A stretch of 38,113 nt of DNA from SAR86 cluster bacterium SAR86B (GTDB lineage Bacteria; Pseudomonadota; Gammaproteobacteria; Magnimaribacterales; D2472). Under the pieces are notes generated by a model that saw nothing but the letters and a program-made list of their open reading frames with translations, made no database searches and was not told the DNA's origin. The DNA is taken from the NCBI GenBank assembly GCA_905181955.1, contig CAJJAC010000003.1:1-38113 (forward strand), written 5' to 3'. Positions within the stretch are counted from its first letter, which is position 1, and the number at the start of each line of letters is the position of its first letter. Positions 16,898-25,594 of this stretch are shown here, piece after piece. Both the position numbers and the translations under genes were made by a program.

Positions 16898-16905
16898 TTG
16901 TATTT

Positions 16906-18042
16906 TTAGAGCTGCTTAATTTCCTCATCAACATCGTAATCCCAAATTCCTCTTAATCGAATTGAAATAATGGGGGTATATTTAAGAATTAGGTTCCTTA
17001 AGAAAACTAGCACAGAGTTCTCTATATGATTTAGCTTCCCTTGCATCATTGATGTCGCATGTATTTTATTATTTCTCTTAAGACGAATCTTTTGATACAG
17101 AATTTGAGTATTTTTATAGTCACTACTTGATCTCCCTGCTAAGGCAGCAAAAGTATAAGCATCTTCAATTGCCATGCAGCCCCCTTGTCCCAAGAAGGGC
17201 ACCATGGGATGGGCAGCATCTCCAAGCAGTGTAATATTTTTTGTGCACATTGATTTTAATGGCGGCCTCACATAGATATCCCATTTATATATGTCAGCAG
17301 TAGAATCAAGGATTGAAAAAACATTTTCATCATAATTCTTAAAATCTTCTAAAAGATCTGCTTTTGAGCCCTTCATTTTCCAAGAGTCACCTGCACTTTC
17401 TTTTGTTTTTATAACACCAACAAAACTGGTGCGGCCCTCATCATCAATTGGGTAGCTAACAATATGAGAGCCTGGACCAAAATAAAATTGAACCTGTTTT
17501 GAACTCGAAAGACCAATACCGCGCCAAGCACTATAGCCACTATAAACTGGCTCACCGGAAGAAGAAAAATATTGCTGCCTGATAGAAGACCTAATCCCGT
17601 CGCAAGCAAGAATATGTTTTACAACATAACTATGACCATTATTAAATGATATTTCGCAGGTATCTTGATTTAAATTTACATATTCATGCTCAAATATTAC
17701 TTCCCCACCAAGTTCAATATATTTGTTATAGATAACTTGAATTAGCTTTTGCCTACTCGAGGTAACTACCTCCGTATGAATATCTCGAAGCTTTTTATTT
17801 AAGTGATTAAAAACAGCACTTTTGGGAATAAAAGAGCTTTTTATCAATTCATCTTTTATATCAAGCTTTTTTAAAAGCCTAAGAGCATTTGGAGAAATTG
17901 ATATACCTGCACCATATTCACTAATCTCATGAGCTCTTTCAAAAACTACAGTTTCTATACCCTGAAGACGCAAGGCGCAGCCAGCAGTAAGCCCAGCAAT
18001 ACCGCCACCAATAATGCCAATATGAGATGAATAGTCTGTCAT
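16906..18042 (-). CDS. FAD-dependent aromatic-ring monooxygenase (UbiH/salicylate hydroxylase-like)
   Basis: 378-aa class A flavoprotein monooxygenase. The FAD dinucleotide motif IIGGGIAGL is at 10-18, the DG motif CDGIRSSIR at 147-155, and the second FAD motif GDAAHP at 274-279, followed by GQGGCMAIEDA. It would use NAD(P)H and O2 to hydroxylate an aromatic or similar substrate. Salicylate hydroxylase or zeaxanthin-epoxidase-like proteins are the closest in style; UbiH/UbiF membership is less likely because it stands alone. The stop lies 8 nt past the convergent membrane-protein gene. Confidence 0.9.
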   Translation of the reverse strand: MTDYSSHIGIIGGGIAGLTAGCALRLQGIETVVFERAHEISEYGAGISISPNALRLLKKLDIKDELIKSSFIPKSAVFNHLNKKLRDIHTEVVTSSRQKLIQVIYNKYIELGGEVIFEHEYVNLNQDTCEISFNNGHSYVVKHILACDGIRSSIRQQYFSSSGEPVYSGYSAWRGIGLSSSKQVQFYFGPGSHIVSYPIDDEGRTSFVGVIKTKESAGDSWKMKGSKADLLEDFKNYDENVFSILDSTADIYKWDIYVRPPLKSMCTKNITLLGDAAHPMVPFLGQGGCMAIEDAYTFAALAGRSSSDYKNTQILYQKIRLKRNNKIHATSMMQGKLNHIENSVLVFLRNLILKYTPIISIRLRGIWDYDVDEEIKQL

Positions 18043-18113
18043 TAAATCATTATCATCCCTATAGAATTTTTTTTCAAAAATTAACTTTTTTTAGCAATAA
18101 AAAAATAATTTAA

Positions 18114-18148
18114 AAATGTATTTACATTTATAAAAATCAGCAGATAAT
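18114..18148 (+). promoter_or_regulatory. Promoter candidate with perfect AAATGTA-TT-TACATTT dyad
   Basis: A 7-2-7 perfect inverted repeat (18114-18129) overlaps a TTTACA -35-like hexamer (18121-18126). GATAAT at 18143-18148 follows after 16 nt. It lies between the monooxygenase start (minus strand) and the small-gene cluster (plus strand), so a regulator bound here could control both. Confidence 0.45.
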
Positions 18149-18169
18149 GATTTTCTTTTTTTAGGAGAC

Positions 18170-18271
18170 ATGGTGGATTCTTTAACCATTTTACAGATTG
18201 GAAGTGTATTTTTTGGAACAGTTTTAGCTGCACCACTTATGATCTCTAAAAAAGTAAATAAGAGAATATAA
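18170..18271 (+). CDS. Hidden 33-aa membrane peptide
   Basis: ATG at 18170 (or GTG at 18173, better spaced from AGGAG at 18163-18167) opens 33 codons. It encodes a hydrophobic segment LTILQIGSVFFGTVLAAPLMI followed by a basic end KKVNKR, a positive-inside pattern for a single-pass protein. AAGGA of the next gene begins at its stop. No family recognised. Support comes from position, ribosome-binding sites and composition. Confidence 0.5.
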   Translation: MVDSLTILQIGSVFFGTVLAAPLMISKKVNKRI

Positions 18272-18284
18272 AGGACATACGGAG

Positions 18285-18458
18285 ATGAGAATTAATCTTA
18301 AGGTTATCACCCATGCACTTGGTTCCTTTGGCGAGCAAGATGGGTATGATAAGAGACGTGAACATGATATCGCAAGGGTGCGAATATTTATCGTAGGGAC
18401 TAACCTCTTATGTGGTTGGTTGATAATATTGAATATAATAGTGGGATGGATATTATGA
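18285..18458 (+). CDS. Hidden 57-aa membrane protein
   Basis: ATG at 18285 with AAGGA 9 nt upstream encodes 57 residues: an amphipathic, charged first half (about 1-33, with FGEQDGYDKRREHDIARVR) and one strong membrane helix (IFIVGTNLLCGWLIILNIIVG). The TGA stop overlaps the ATG of the next small gene (ATGA), a strong sign of translational coupling. Family not recognised. Confidence 0.65.
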   Translation: MRINLKVITHALGSFGEQDGYDKRREHDIARVRIFIVGTNLLCGWLIILNIIVGWIL

Positions 18459-18604
18459 GAAGTGCGATGACTACAGGAAGCTTTTTAGCTATTGTTGTTC
18501 AGGTCTACGCAGGACTCTACGTGTTTGTTTTCGCTAATTTATATTGGTTACTAAATTCTTGTATTGCTTTAAGAAAAGCATTTAAGGCAAAGAATCTTAG
18601 TTAG
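18455..18604 (+). CDS. 49-aa membrane protein, third of the small-gene set
   Basis: I choose the ATG at 18455 because it overlaps the preceding stop by ATGA; other in-frame starts are 18446 and 18410. The peptide has one long hydrophobic helix (about residues 8-32: FLAIVVQVYAGLYVFVFANL) and a basic C-terminus (RKAFKAKN). It converges with typA, overlapping it by 8 nt. Together with the 57-aa protein, it could form a small membrane complex (inference). Confidence 0.6.
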   Translation: MRSAMTTGSFLAIVVQVYAGLYVFVFANLYWLLNSCIALRKAFKAKNLS

Positions 18605-20378
18605 GTTTTTTCCGCATTCTTATAGATAGAGGCGTTACTTCAACTAACTCATCTTCTTCAATAAATTCTAAAGCTTGTTCTAAAGTATGAACAATATGAG
18701 GCACCAGAATTAGATTTTCATCTGTACCAGCCGCTCTAATATTAGTTAGCTGTTTTGCTTTAGTTGGGTTTACTGGAAGATCATTGCTTCTTGAATGAAG
18801 ACCAACAATTTGTCCTATATAAATATCAAGCGCATGCCCAACAAAAAGCCTACCTCTGTTTTGTAATGTAAATAAAGAATAAGCTAAGGTTTTGCCAGCC
18901 ATCATTGAATACATGACACCATTATTTCTCTTCGCCAACTCACCTGCTTTTACAGGACCATAATGATCAAAAACACTGGTCATAATTCCAGTTCCACTCG
19001 TAATAGTTAGGAAATGCGATCTAAAACCAATAATTCCTCTTGAAGGTGCGATAAATTCTAATTTAACTCTTCCTTTTCCGTCAGGCTCTAATGTCTTTAA
19101 CTCAGCTTTTCTTGGACCAAATTCTTCCATGATTGCACCTTGATGTTGTTCCTCAACATCAATAACTATCATTTCATAAGGCTCATGAATTTCTCCATCA
19201 ACTTCCTTTTGAATGACTTGAGGTTTTGCTATAGCTAATTCAAAACCCTCTCTTCGCATAGTTTCTATAAGAACAGAAAGGTGAAGTTCACCCCTGCCAG
19301 ATACAATAAATTTATCAGGACTATTTCCCGGTTCTACTCTAAGTGCGACATTAGAAATAAGCTCTTTCTCAAGTCTTTCTTTGATATTTCTTGAAGTTAC
19401 AAATTTACCCTCAAGTCCTGCAAAAGGAGAGTCATTTACTTGAAATGTCATGCGAACAGTTGGTTCATCTACAGAAAGTGCGGGCAATGCCTTAACATCT
19501 TCTGGATGACATATAGTGTCTGAGATATTTAATTTATCTATACCTGTAATACAAACGATTGAGCCGGCTTGAGCTGCTGAAACTTCAACTCTGTCTAAGC
19601 CTTCATATCCCATCACTTGAAGAACCTTTGCTTTTCTTGTTTTACCTTCTCTATCTACAACTACAACTTGATCATTTGGTTTAACCACACCTCTTTTTAT
19701 CCTTCCAATTCCAATTACACCAACATAGCTATTACTATCTAGTGCACTTATTTGAAGCTGAAGAGGACCATCAATATTAACTTCAGGTGCAGAAACTTTT
19801 TCTAAAATCATTTTTAGTAACGGAGTCATGTCTGTTGTCATTTGATCTGGCTCTAATCCAGATATGCCTTCTAAAGCTGATGCGTATATAACAGGAAAGT
19901 CTAATTGTTCATCTGTAGCACCAAGACGATCAAATAAATCAAATACTTGGTCTAAAACCCAGTGAGGCCTTGCATCATCTCTATCAACTTTATTAATAAC
20001 TACTATTGGCTTCAGGCCTTTTTCAAATGCTTTTTGAGTAACAAATCTAGTTTGTGGCATTGGGCCATCTACTGCATCAACTAACAGCAGAACCGAATCA
20101 ACCATTGAAAGAGCTCTTTCTACCTCTCCACCAAAATCAGCATGGCCGGGAGTATCTACAATATTAATTAAATGGTCATTCCAAAGAATAGATGTATTTT
20201 TTGCGGTAATGGTAATACCTCTTTCCTTTTCTTGATCATTAGAATCCATGATTCTTTCTGAATCCATATTTTTTCTATCAAGAGTTCCTGATTGTTGGAG
20301 TAGCTTATCTACAAGCGTAGTTTTCCCGTGATCGACGTGAGCGATAATAGCTATATTTCTTAACTTCTCTATAGACAT
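18597..20378 (-). CDS. typA: Ribosome-associated GTPase TypA/BipA
   Basis: 593-aa translational GTPase that assists ribosome assembly and stress adaptation. G1 AHVDHGKT is at 13-20, G3 [10 protein letters not shown] and G4 NKVDRD follow, then EF-G-like domains and the BipA-specific C-terminus with the loop region near FNHQR-type motifs. The frame is open up to 20426, but [12 protein letters not shown] matches the family start (E. coli [11 protein letters not shown]), so I place the ATG at 20376-20378. The upstream 16 residues are probably leader. Length is close to the roughly 600 aa of the family. Confidence 0.95.
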   Translation of the reverse strand: MSIEKLRNIAIIAHVDHGKTTLVDKLLQQSGTLDRKNMDSERIMDSNDQEKERGITITAKNTSILWNDHLINIVDTPGHADFGGEVERALSMVDSVLLLVDAVDGPMPQTRFVTQKAFEKGLKPIVVINKVDRDDARPHWVLDQVFDLFDRLGATDEQLDFPVIYASALEGISGLEPDQMTTDMTPLLKMILEKVSAPEVNIDGPLQLQISALDSNSYVGVIGIGRIKRGVVKPNDQVVVVDREGKTRKAKVLQVMGYEGLDRVEVSAAQAGSIVCITGIDKLNISDTICHPEDVKALPALSVDEPTVRMTFQVNDSPFAGLEGKFVTSRNIKERLEKELISNVALRVEPGNSPDKFIVSGRGELHLSVLIETMRREGFELAIAKPQVIQKEVDGEIHEPYEMIVIDVEEQHQGAIMEEFGPRKAELKTLEPDGKGRVKLEFIAPSRGIIGFRSHFLTITSGTGIMTSVFDHYGPVKAGELAKRNNGVMYSMMAGKTLAYSLFTLQNRGRLFVGHALDIYIGQIVGLHSRSNDLPVNPTKAKQLTNIRAAGTDENLILVPHIVHTLEQALEFIEEDELVEVTPLSIRMRKKPN

Positions 20379-20463
20379 AATTGGGGTGTTACCAAGAAAA
20401 GAAACGATTATACGAGAATCTAGCAAAAGTGCTATTAATCATCGTACTTTATATTAAAAAGGT

Positions 20464-20494
20464 TTGACTTAGAGTAAACTCTAACTAGTATAAT
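20464..20494 (+). promoter_or_regulatory. MerR-type promoter/operator of the SDR-epimerase-merR operon
   Basis: TTGACT (20464-20469) and consensus TATAAT (20489-20494) are 19 nt apart, the overlong spacer typical of MerR-activated promoters. A perfect dyad TTAGAGT-AA-ACTCTAA (20469-20484) occupies the spacer. Transcription would start near 20501, giving an 18-nt leader to the ATG at 20519. A MerR regulator is the third gene of the operon. Confidence 0.75.
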
Positions 20495-20518
20495 TTTGTG
20501 CAATTAAGCGGAGTAAAT

Positions 20519-21343
20519 ATGTATATATATGATAAAAAAACAGTTCTAGTAACTGGCGCATCAACAGGCATAGGCTATGCCTTAGCCAAAGAGCTTGCCA
20601 AAAAAGGCAGCAAACTTATTTTGACAGCAACAGCTAGATCAGAAGACAAACTCCATATGTTGGCAAATGATCTAAAATCCTCAGGAAGTGAAGCCCATGT
20701 TTTTATAAAAGATTTATCCATAATTGGAGCTGCAGAAGAGCTTTTTAATGAAATAAAATCTACTGGACTGGATATAGATCTTTTAATAAACAATGCTGGT
20801 TATGGAAGATGGGGAGAACTTACAAGTATTGGTAGAGATGATTATGCAAGCATGATCCAATTAAATATTGTTGCTTTAACCGATCTTTGTCATTTGTGTA
20901 TCCCAGATATGATTTCTAAAGGCGGAGGAGGAATCATTAATGTGGGCTCAATGGCCTCTTTATCACCAATCCCATATGCAGGCATTTACTCATCATCTAA
21001 AGCATATGTATTAATGTTCTCAGAGGCGATTCGATATGAATATCAATCCATGGGCATTCAGGTCATGGCTCTCCTACCAGGAGGAACTGAATCAGAATTT
21101 GCTAGAGTTGCAACTGAAAAATCTGAAAAATTAACTCGTAGAAATGAAAAACGGACTGGATCAACTATTGGCATGCAAACTTCAAAAGAAGTTGCTATTG
21201 AAGGCTTGGCGGCATTTAAAAAAAATAAGCAGTTTATTCTTTGTGGCAGAAATAATAGATTGTTATTCAACCTAACAAAATTTATGACTAGAAAAAGTGT
21301 CTTAAACTTTACTGGAAATATGTTCAAGAAAATTGCTGGTTAA
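20519..21343 (+). CDS. Short-chain dehydrogenase/reductase
   Basis: 274-aa classical SDR. The cofactor motif TGASTGIG is at 12-19, NNAG at 91-94, catalytic Ser144, and YSSSK gives Tyr157 and Lys161. The TATARSE after strand 2 (instead of an Asp) suggests NADP(H). The frame also opens with a GTG at 20498, but that lies before the predicted transcription start; GGAG 5 nt before the ATG at 20519 fixes the start. It would reduce a carbonyl or oxidise an alcohol. As the first gene under a MerR-type promoter, it is likely an aldehyde/ketone detoxification enzyme (inference). Confidence 0.9.
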   Translation: MYIYDKKTVLVTGASTGIGYALAKELAKKGSKLILTATARSEDKLHMLANDLKSSGSEAHVFIKDLSIIGAAEELFNEIKSTGLDIDLLINNAGYGRWGELTSIGRDDYASMIQLNIVALTDLCHLCIPDMISKGGGGIINVGSMASLSPIPYAGIYSSSKAYVLMFSEAIRYEYQSMGIQVMALLPGGTESEFARVATEKSEKLTRRNEKRTGSTIGMQTSKEVAIEGLAAFKKNKQFILCGRNNRLLFNLTKFMTRKSVLNFTGNMFKKIAG

Positions 21344-21366
21344 CATTAAATTACAGGAGTTTAAAA

Positions 21367-22377
21367 ATGGAAAAGGTTTTAGTAACGGGTGGTTCGGGTT
21401 TTATAGGATTGCATTGCATTCAACAATTATTAGATCAGGGTTATGACGTCAGATGCACCGCGAGATCAGAGTCTAAAAAGCAAGAGATTGTAGATTCAAT
21501 GACAAAGAACTCATCAAATGCAGATAACCTTGAAGTGGTTATGGCGGACTTATTAAAGGATGAGGGTTGGAATGAAGCCGTATCCGGATGTGATTATGTT
21601 TTACATGTAGCATCGCCTTTTATCTTAGAAGTTCCTAGTGATGAAAACGTTTTAATCAAACCTGCAGTGGAGGGAACCTTAAGAGTTCTCAATGCGTGTA
21701 AAAATAATAAGGTTAAAAAAGTTGTTCTTACATCTTCAGTCGCAGCAGTAGCATATGGCCATAAAGAGGAGAAAGTTTATGATGAAAATGACTGGTCAGA
21801 TACTGGCCCAGGCATAACTCCTTACGCAAAAAGTAAAACTCTTGCTGAAAAGGCTGCATGGGATTTTGTAAATGAGTTATCTGCTGAAGATAAGTTTGAA
21901 CTTACCGTCATTAATCCAGTTGCAGTAACAGGGCCAATGCTAACTAGTGATATTGGAACTTCTAATGAGCTTTTGGTAAAGCTAGCTGGAGGTTCTATGC
22001 CAGCATGTCCTAGAACACATATGGGATTTATTGATGTTAGAGATGTAGCTAAGGCGCATATATTTTCTATGAAATCTGAAAAAACGAATGGCGAAAGAAT
22101 TATAGTCAGTGAGAAGGAAATGTTTTTTGTTGAAATGAGCAGAGCTCTTAATAATGCTGGTTTTAAGAAAGCGCCTAAGAGAGAAATGCCTAATTTCATG
22201 GTAAAAGTAATGGCGCTTTTCATCAAAGAATTAAGTGGTGTTGTAGGCAACCTTGGCAAAAAGGTTACAACTGATAAGTCTAAAGCTAAGAATTTATTTG
22301 ATTGGGAGTATGTTTCTGCTGAAGACTCAGCAATAGAGGCTACAAAACAGTTAGTGTCCATGGGGCTAGTGAAATAA
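21367..22377 (+). CDS. NAD(P)-dependent epimerase/dehydratase, dihydroflavonol-reductase-like extended SDR
   Basis: 336-aa extended SDR. TGGSGFIG is at 7-14, the nucleotide-specificity strand ends TARSESK (basic, favouring NADP), and catalytic Tyr153 and Lys157 are in YAKSK. TSSVAAV supplies the Ser. Members reduce aldehydes or ketones such as methylglyoxal and flavanonols. GGAG lies shortly before the ATG, and the stop is 2 nt before merR, so they are co-transcribed. A role in aldehyde clearance fits the regulator type. Confidence 0.9.
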   Translation: MEKVLVTGGSGFIGLHCIQQLLDQGYDVRCTARSESKKQEIVDSMTKNSSNADNLEVVMADLLKDEGWNEAVSGCDYVLHVASPFILEVPSDENVLIKPAVEGTLRVLNACKNNKVKKVVLTSSVAAVAYGHKEEKVYDENDWSDTGPGITPYAKSKTLAEKAAWDFVNELSAEDKFELTVINPVAVTGPMLTSDIGTSNELLVKLAGGSMPACPRTHMGFIDVRDVAKAHIFSMKSEKTNGERIIVSEKEMFFVEMSRALNNAGFKKAPKREMPNFMVKVMALFIKELSGVVGNLGKKVTTDKSKAKNLFDWEYVSAEDSAIEATKQLVSMGLVK

Positions 22378-22379
22378 AT

Positions 22380-22730
22380 ATGTACAACATTTCAGAAATC
22401 TCAAAAGAGACAGGATTAACCAAACATACCCTACGTTATTATGAAAAGATTGAATTGCTTGCCATAAAGAAAGATGAAAAGGGGCACAGAATATATAAGC
22501 AAACTGATATAGGAGCACTAACCTTTATCAAGTGCTTAACAAAAACAGGTATGCCTTTAGATCAAATTAAAGAGATGAGTACACTTGCCTTAATCAATCC
22601 AGAAGAAAATGCTGAGCGCATTCTTAGCATGCTGCAAGCTCATAAAGATAAAATACTCTTAGATATTAAAGCGAGTAAAGAAAGTCTAAAAATGATAGAA
22701 GCAAAGATAGAAGTCGCTTTAAAACTATAA
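22380..22730 (+). CDS. MerR family regulator, NmlR/AdhR-like single-cysteine type
   Basis: 116-aa regulator with a winged helix-turn-helix (ISEISKETGLTKHTLRYYE, residues 4-22), a short wing, and a C-terminal dimerisation coiled coil (about 75-112). There is one cysteine, Cys52 in FIKCLTKTGM, the position of the redox/electrophile-sensing Cys in AdhR and NmlR. No metal-binding Cys cluster occurs, so metal sensing (CueR, ZntR) is unlikely. It lies 2 nt after the epimerase gene. It probably activates its own operon through the dyad at 20469-20484 when reactive aldehydes alkylate Cys52 (inference from family). Confidence 0.9.
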   Translation: MYNISEISKETGLTKHTLRYYEKIELLAIKKDEKGHRIYKQTDIGALTFIKCLTKTGMPLDQIKEMSTLALINPEENAERILSMLQAHKDKILLDIKASKESLKMIEAKIEVALKL

Positions 22731-22759
22731 ACAACAAAAGAGAACCTCTATTTAAATAT

Positions 22760-23407
22760 ATGCAATCTATTAAAGCAGTTTTTTGGGATTTTGGCGGCGT
22801 TATAACTACGAGTCCTTTTGACTCTTTTAATCTTTACGAAGAAAAAAATAATCTTGAAAAAGATTTTATAAGAAGGGTTAATTCTACTAATCCAGATACC
22901 AATGCCTGGGCTAAGCTTGAGCGAAATGAAATCGATCTAAGAGAATTTGATGATTTATTTTTAACTGAAAGCACTAATCTTGGAAATCCAATTCCTGGTA
23001 TAGATGTCATTAGCTTGCTTCAAGGTCAGCTTAGACCTGAAATGATACAAGCCCTTCAATTGATCAAAGGCAATTTAATTCAAGCATGCCTTACTAATAA
23101 TATTGTGTCTCCTGAAACCCAATTAAGTGATCAAAATGTCTCTATTGCAGGTAAGAATGAAGAAGTCATGGCCTTATTTGATTTTGTTATTGCATCCAGT
23201 GAACAAAATGTTCGAAAACCTGATCCCGCTTTTTATCATTTAGCTCTAGACAGAGCTGGAATAAATCCTGAAGAGGCTGTTTTTCTTGATGATCTGGGTA
23301 TTAATCTTAAGCCAGCAAAAGCATTAGGCATGCATACTATTAAAGTAACTAATCCTCAAGACGCCTTAAAAGAACTTAATGCTCTTCTATCCATAGATAT
23401 ACTCTAA
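22760..23407 (+). CDS. HAD superfamily hydrolase (subfamily IA, epoxide-hydrolase/dehalogenase-like)
   Basis: 215-aa HAD hydrolase. Motif I DFGGV (nucleophile Asp10, with Gly at the acid position +2, as in the phosphatase variants resembling sEH N-domains), motif II ACLTNN, motif III KPDPAFY, and motif IV VFLDDLG are all visible. Gly instead of Asp at +2 weakens phosphatase activity and appears in many 'WDFGGV' HAD proteins of unknown substrate. It follows merR by 29 nt on the same strand, so it may belong to the operon. Confidence 0.85.
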   Translation: MQSIKAVFWDFGGVITTSPFDSFNLYEEKNNLEKDFIRRVNSTNPDTNAWAKLERNEIDLREFDDLFLTESTNLGNPIPGIDVISLLQGQLRPEMIQALQLIKGNLIQACLTNNIVSPETQLSDQNVSIAGKNEEVMALFDFVIASSEQNVRKPDPAFYHLALDRAGINPEEAVFLDDLGINLKPAKALGMHTIKVTNPQDALKELNALLSIDIL

Positions 23408-23416
23408 GGTTTATAC

Positions 23417-23466
23417 TTATATAAATTCTGGCATATCCAATGTTATAAAAACGCCAGGTTATATAA
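23417..23466 (+). promoter_or_regulatory. 50-bp imperfect inverted repeat before the acylase gene
   Basis: TTATATAA-ATT-CTGGC (23417-23432) is mirrored by GCCAG-G-TTATATAA (23453-23466) across a 20-nt loop, ending at the ribosome-binding AAGGAAG. It could be an operator or an mRNA hairpin that limits translation. There is no T-tract, so it is not a standard terminator. Confidence 0.4.
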
Positions 23467-23475
23467 GGAAGAAAA

Positions 23476-25578
23476 ATGCAGTTAAATATTAAATATGCTT
23501 TAGCAATATTTTTATTATGTGGTTTTAATATAAATCTAATCTCTAGCGAGATTAATCCTCAATATAGCGCAACAATAACAAGAGATATATTTGGTGTTCC
23601 CCATGTTCATGGTGCCACAGATGCAGATGCAGCTTTTGGGCTAGCCTATGCACAGGCCGATGACGATATAACCAACATTCTTACCACAATAGATTTAGCA
23701 AGGGCCGGCTCTGGTTTAAAAAATGGTCGTGACGGAGCTGTAACAGACTATTTAATTAAAGCTCTAGGCATTAGAGAGTTGGTAGAAGAAAGATACGAAG
23801 AAGATTTATCACAGGAAGTTCAAGCAGTATTAAAAGGCTTTGTTGCAGGATTAAATTATTGGATGTCTTTAAACCTTGATCGAAATATTAAAGACTATTA
23901 TCCAGTTAACGAGATTGATTTAGTTTCAAGTTTTGCAATTCAAGGTTTGTTTTTTTCAGGAATAGATGGAGCCATTAAAGATTTAATGGATACTCCCAAA
24001 GAGGTAAGTGCAGCAGAGCTAGATAAAGGTGGCGAGTCATTACAAGTTGCAAGCTTGGTAGCAGGCTCAAATGCTTTTGCTTTGAATTCAAATAAAACAA
24101 CTGATGGAAAAACTAGACTTATTATTAATTCCCATCAACCTTTAGATGGTCCAGTTGCTTGGTATGAAGCTCATATTTCAAGTGATGAAGGCTGGAACAT
24201 GATGGGAGGATTATTTCCTGGAGCTCCTTTTGTTTTTGTTGGTTTTAATCAAAATTTAGGTTGGGGCATGACGGTAAATGGACCAGATTTAACAGATGCA
24301 TTTAAGCTTAAGATTAATCCAGATAATGAAAATCAATATTTACTAGATGGTAAATGGGAAGACTTTAATATTAAAAATATTAAGTTGCCGGTTAAAATCT
24401 TTGGACCAATTAGATGGACTTTTAATAGAGAAGCTAAATTTTCAAAACATGGCTTAGTTCTCGAAACTGATTCGGGTTCTTATTCTCTCAAGTTCGCCGG
24501 CATGAAAGAAATTCGTCAAGCTGATCAGTGGTTTGCTATGAACAAAGCTCGAAATAAAGAAGAATGGTTAGAGGCAATGAAAATGCGTGCTATTACTTCC
24601 TTTAACGCAGTTTATGCTGATAAAGAAGATAACATCATGCTTCTGCATAACACGGCTGGGCCCATAAGAAATGAAGCTTATGATTGGGCGCTTCCTGTTG
24701 ATGGAACCAATTCAGAACTTATCTGGGATGAAATAACTCCTTTTAATGAAATACCTTTATTAGTTAATCCAAAATCTGGATGGATTGTAAGCGCAAACCA
24801 AGATCCATTTAGAGCATCTGCAATTGCAGATAACTTAAAACGTAGCGATTATTCTCCTACCCTTGGAATAGAAACTAAAATGACAAATCGAGCATATAGA
24901 GTCATTGAAATTTTTGATAATGATAAAAAGTTTGATGAAAAAGATCTTCTAGATGCAAAATTTGATAATGAGTATTCTAAAGAATCGAGATCTGTAAAGT
25001 ATTTAAAAAATATTCTTGAAAAAGAATATGAAGATGAAGAACTTAAACAGGCACAAAGCGTTTTAAATGCTTGGGATCTTAAAACAGATAACAACAATAG
25101 ATCAGCTGCTCTTGGAGTTTGTGTACTTCAAGAAGAATGGATTTCATTTATGAGCAGAATAGTTGCTCCAAATGCTGATGAAATGTTTAAGAACTGTATT
25201 GATATGATTAAAGGATCATTTGATAGAGTTGATCCGCTTTGGTCAGAAGTAAACTTTCTAGTTCGAGGTGATCTAGCACTTCCTATTCAAGGTGGGCCAG
25301 ATACTCTTAGAGCTGTCTATGGCAGACCACAAGATGATGGAACCCTAAAAGCAGTTGCTGGTGATGGCTTAGTAGTAGCTTTAGCTTGGGATTCTTTAGG
25401 CAATCAAGAAAGTCAAAGTATTCATCAATATGGCAGTGCTACCCAAGACGCATCATCAAAGCATTACGGTGATCAAGTGCAATTATTTGTAGATGAAAAA
25501 ATGAAGCCAACATTTTTTGATAAGGTAGAACTGAAAAAAAATACTGAAAGTGTAATTACAGTTCCATTTAAGAAATAA
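23476..25578 (+). CDS. Penicillin-acylase-family Ntn hydrolase (AHL/N-acyl amide acylase-like)
   Basis: 700-aa precursor with a signal peptide (residues 1-24), an alpha region, a spacer, and the autocatalytic nucleophile Ser198 in VAGSNAF. After processing, the beta chain starts at Ser198. SHQP (about 220-223), the FPGAPFVFVGFNQNLGWGMTVN stretch and the later NWD/ANQDP region (SANQDP) are typical of the PvdQ/AhlM/aculeacin-acylase branch. It hydrolyses amide bonds of N-acyl substrates in the periplasm. AHL quenching, peptide recycling and siderophore maturation are all known for relatives. AAGGAAG precedes the ATG. Exact substrate not predictable; it is not evidence for penicillin degradation. 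Confidence 0.92.
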   Translation: MQLNIKYALAIFLLCGFNINLISSEINPQYSATITRDIFGVPHVHGATDADAAFGLAYAQADDDITNILTTIDLARAGSGLKNGRDGAVTDYLIKALGIRELVEERYEEDLSQEVQAVLKGFVAGLNYWMSLNLDRNIKDYYPVNEIDLVSSFAIQGLFFSGIDGAIKDLMDTPKEVSAAELDKGGESLQVASLVAGSNAFALNSNKTTDGKTRLIINSHQPLDGPVAWYEAHISSDEGWNMMGGLFPGAPFVFVGFNQNLGWGMTVNGPDLTDAFKLKINPDNENQYLLDGKWEDFNIKNIKLPVKIFGPIRWTFNREAKFSKHGLVLETDSGSYSLKFAGMKEIRQADQWFAMNKARNKEEWLEAMKMRAITSFNAVYADKEDNIMLLHNTAGPIRNEAYDWALPVDGTNSELIWDEITPFNEIPLLVNPKSGWIVSANQDPFRASAIADNLKRSDYSPTLGIETKMTNRAYRVIEIFDNDKKFDEKDLLDAKFDNEYSKESRSVKYLKNILEKEYEDEELKQAQSVLNAWDLKTDNNNRSAALGVCVLQEEWISFMSRIVAPNADEMFKNCIDMIKGSFDRVDPLWSEVNFLVRGDLALPIQGGPDTLRAVYGRPQDDGTLKAVAGDGLVVALAWDSLGNQESQSIHQYGSATQDASSKHYGDQVQLFVDEKMKPTFFDKVELKKNTESVITVPFKK

Positions 25579-25594
25579 ATTTTTAGGAGACAAT

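Noticed and set aside
20379-20426. A longer typA start
   Set aside because: The 16 extra residues do not match the family N-terminus, which begins at MSIEKLRN.
23476-25578. Penicillin-degrading enzyme
   Set aside because: The family name covers many N-acyl substrates, and features lean to the PvdQ/aculeacin branch.
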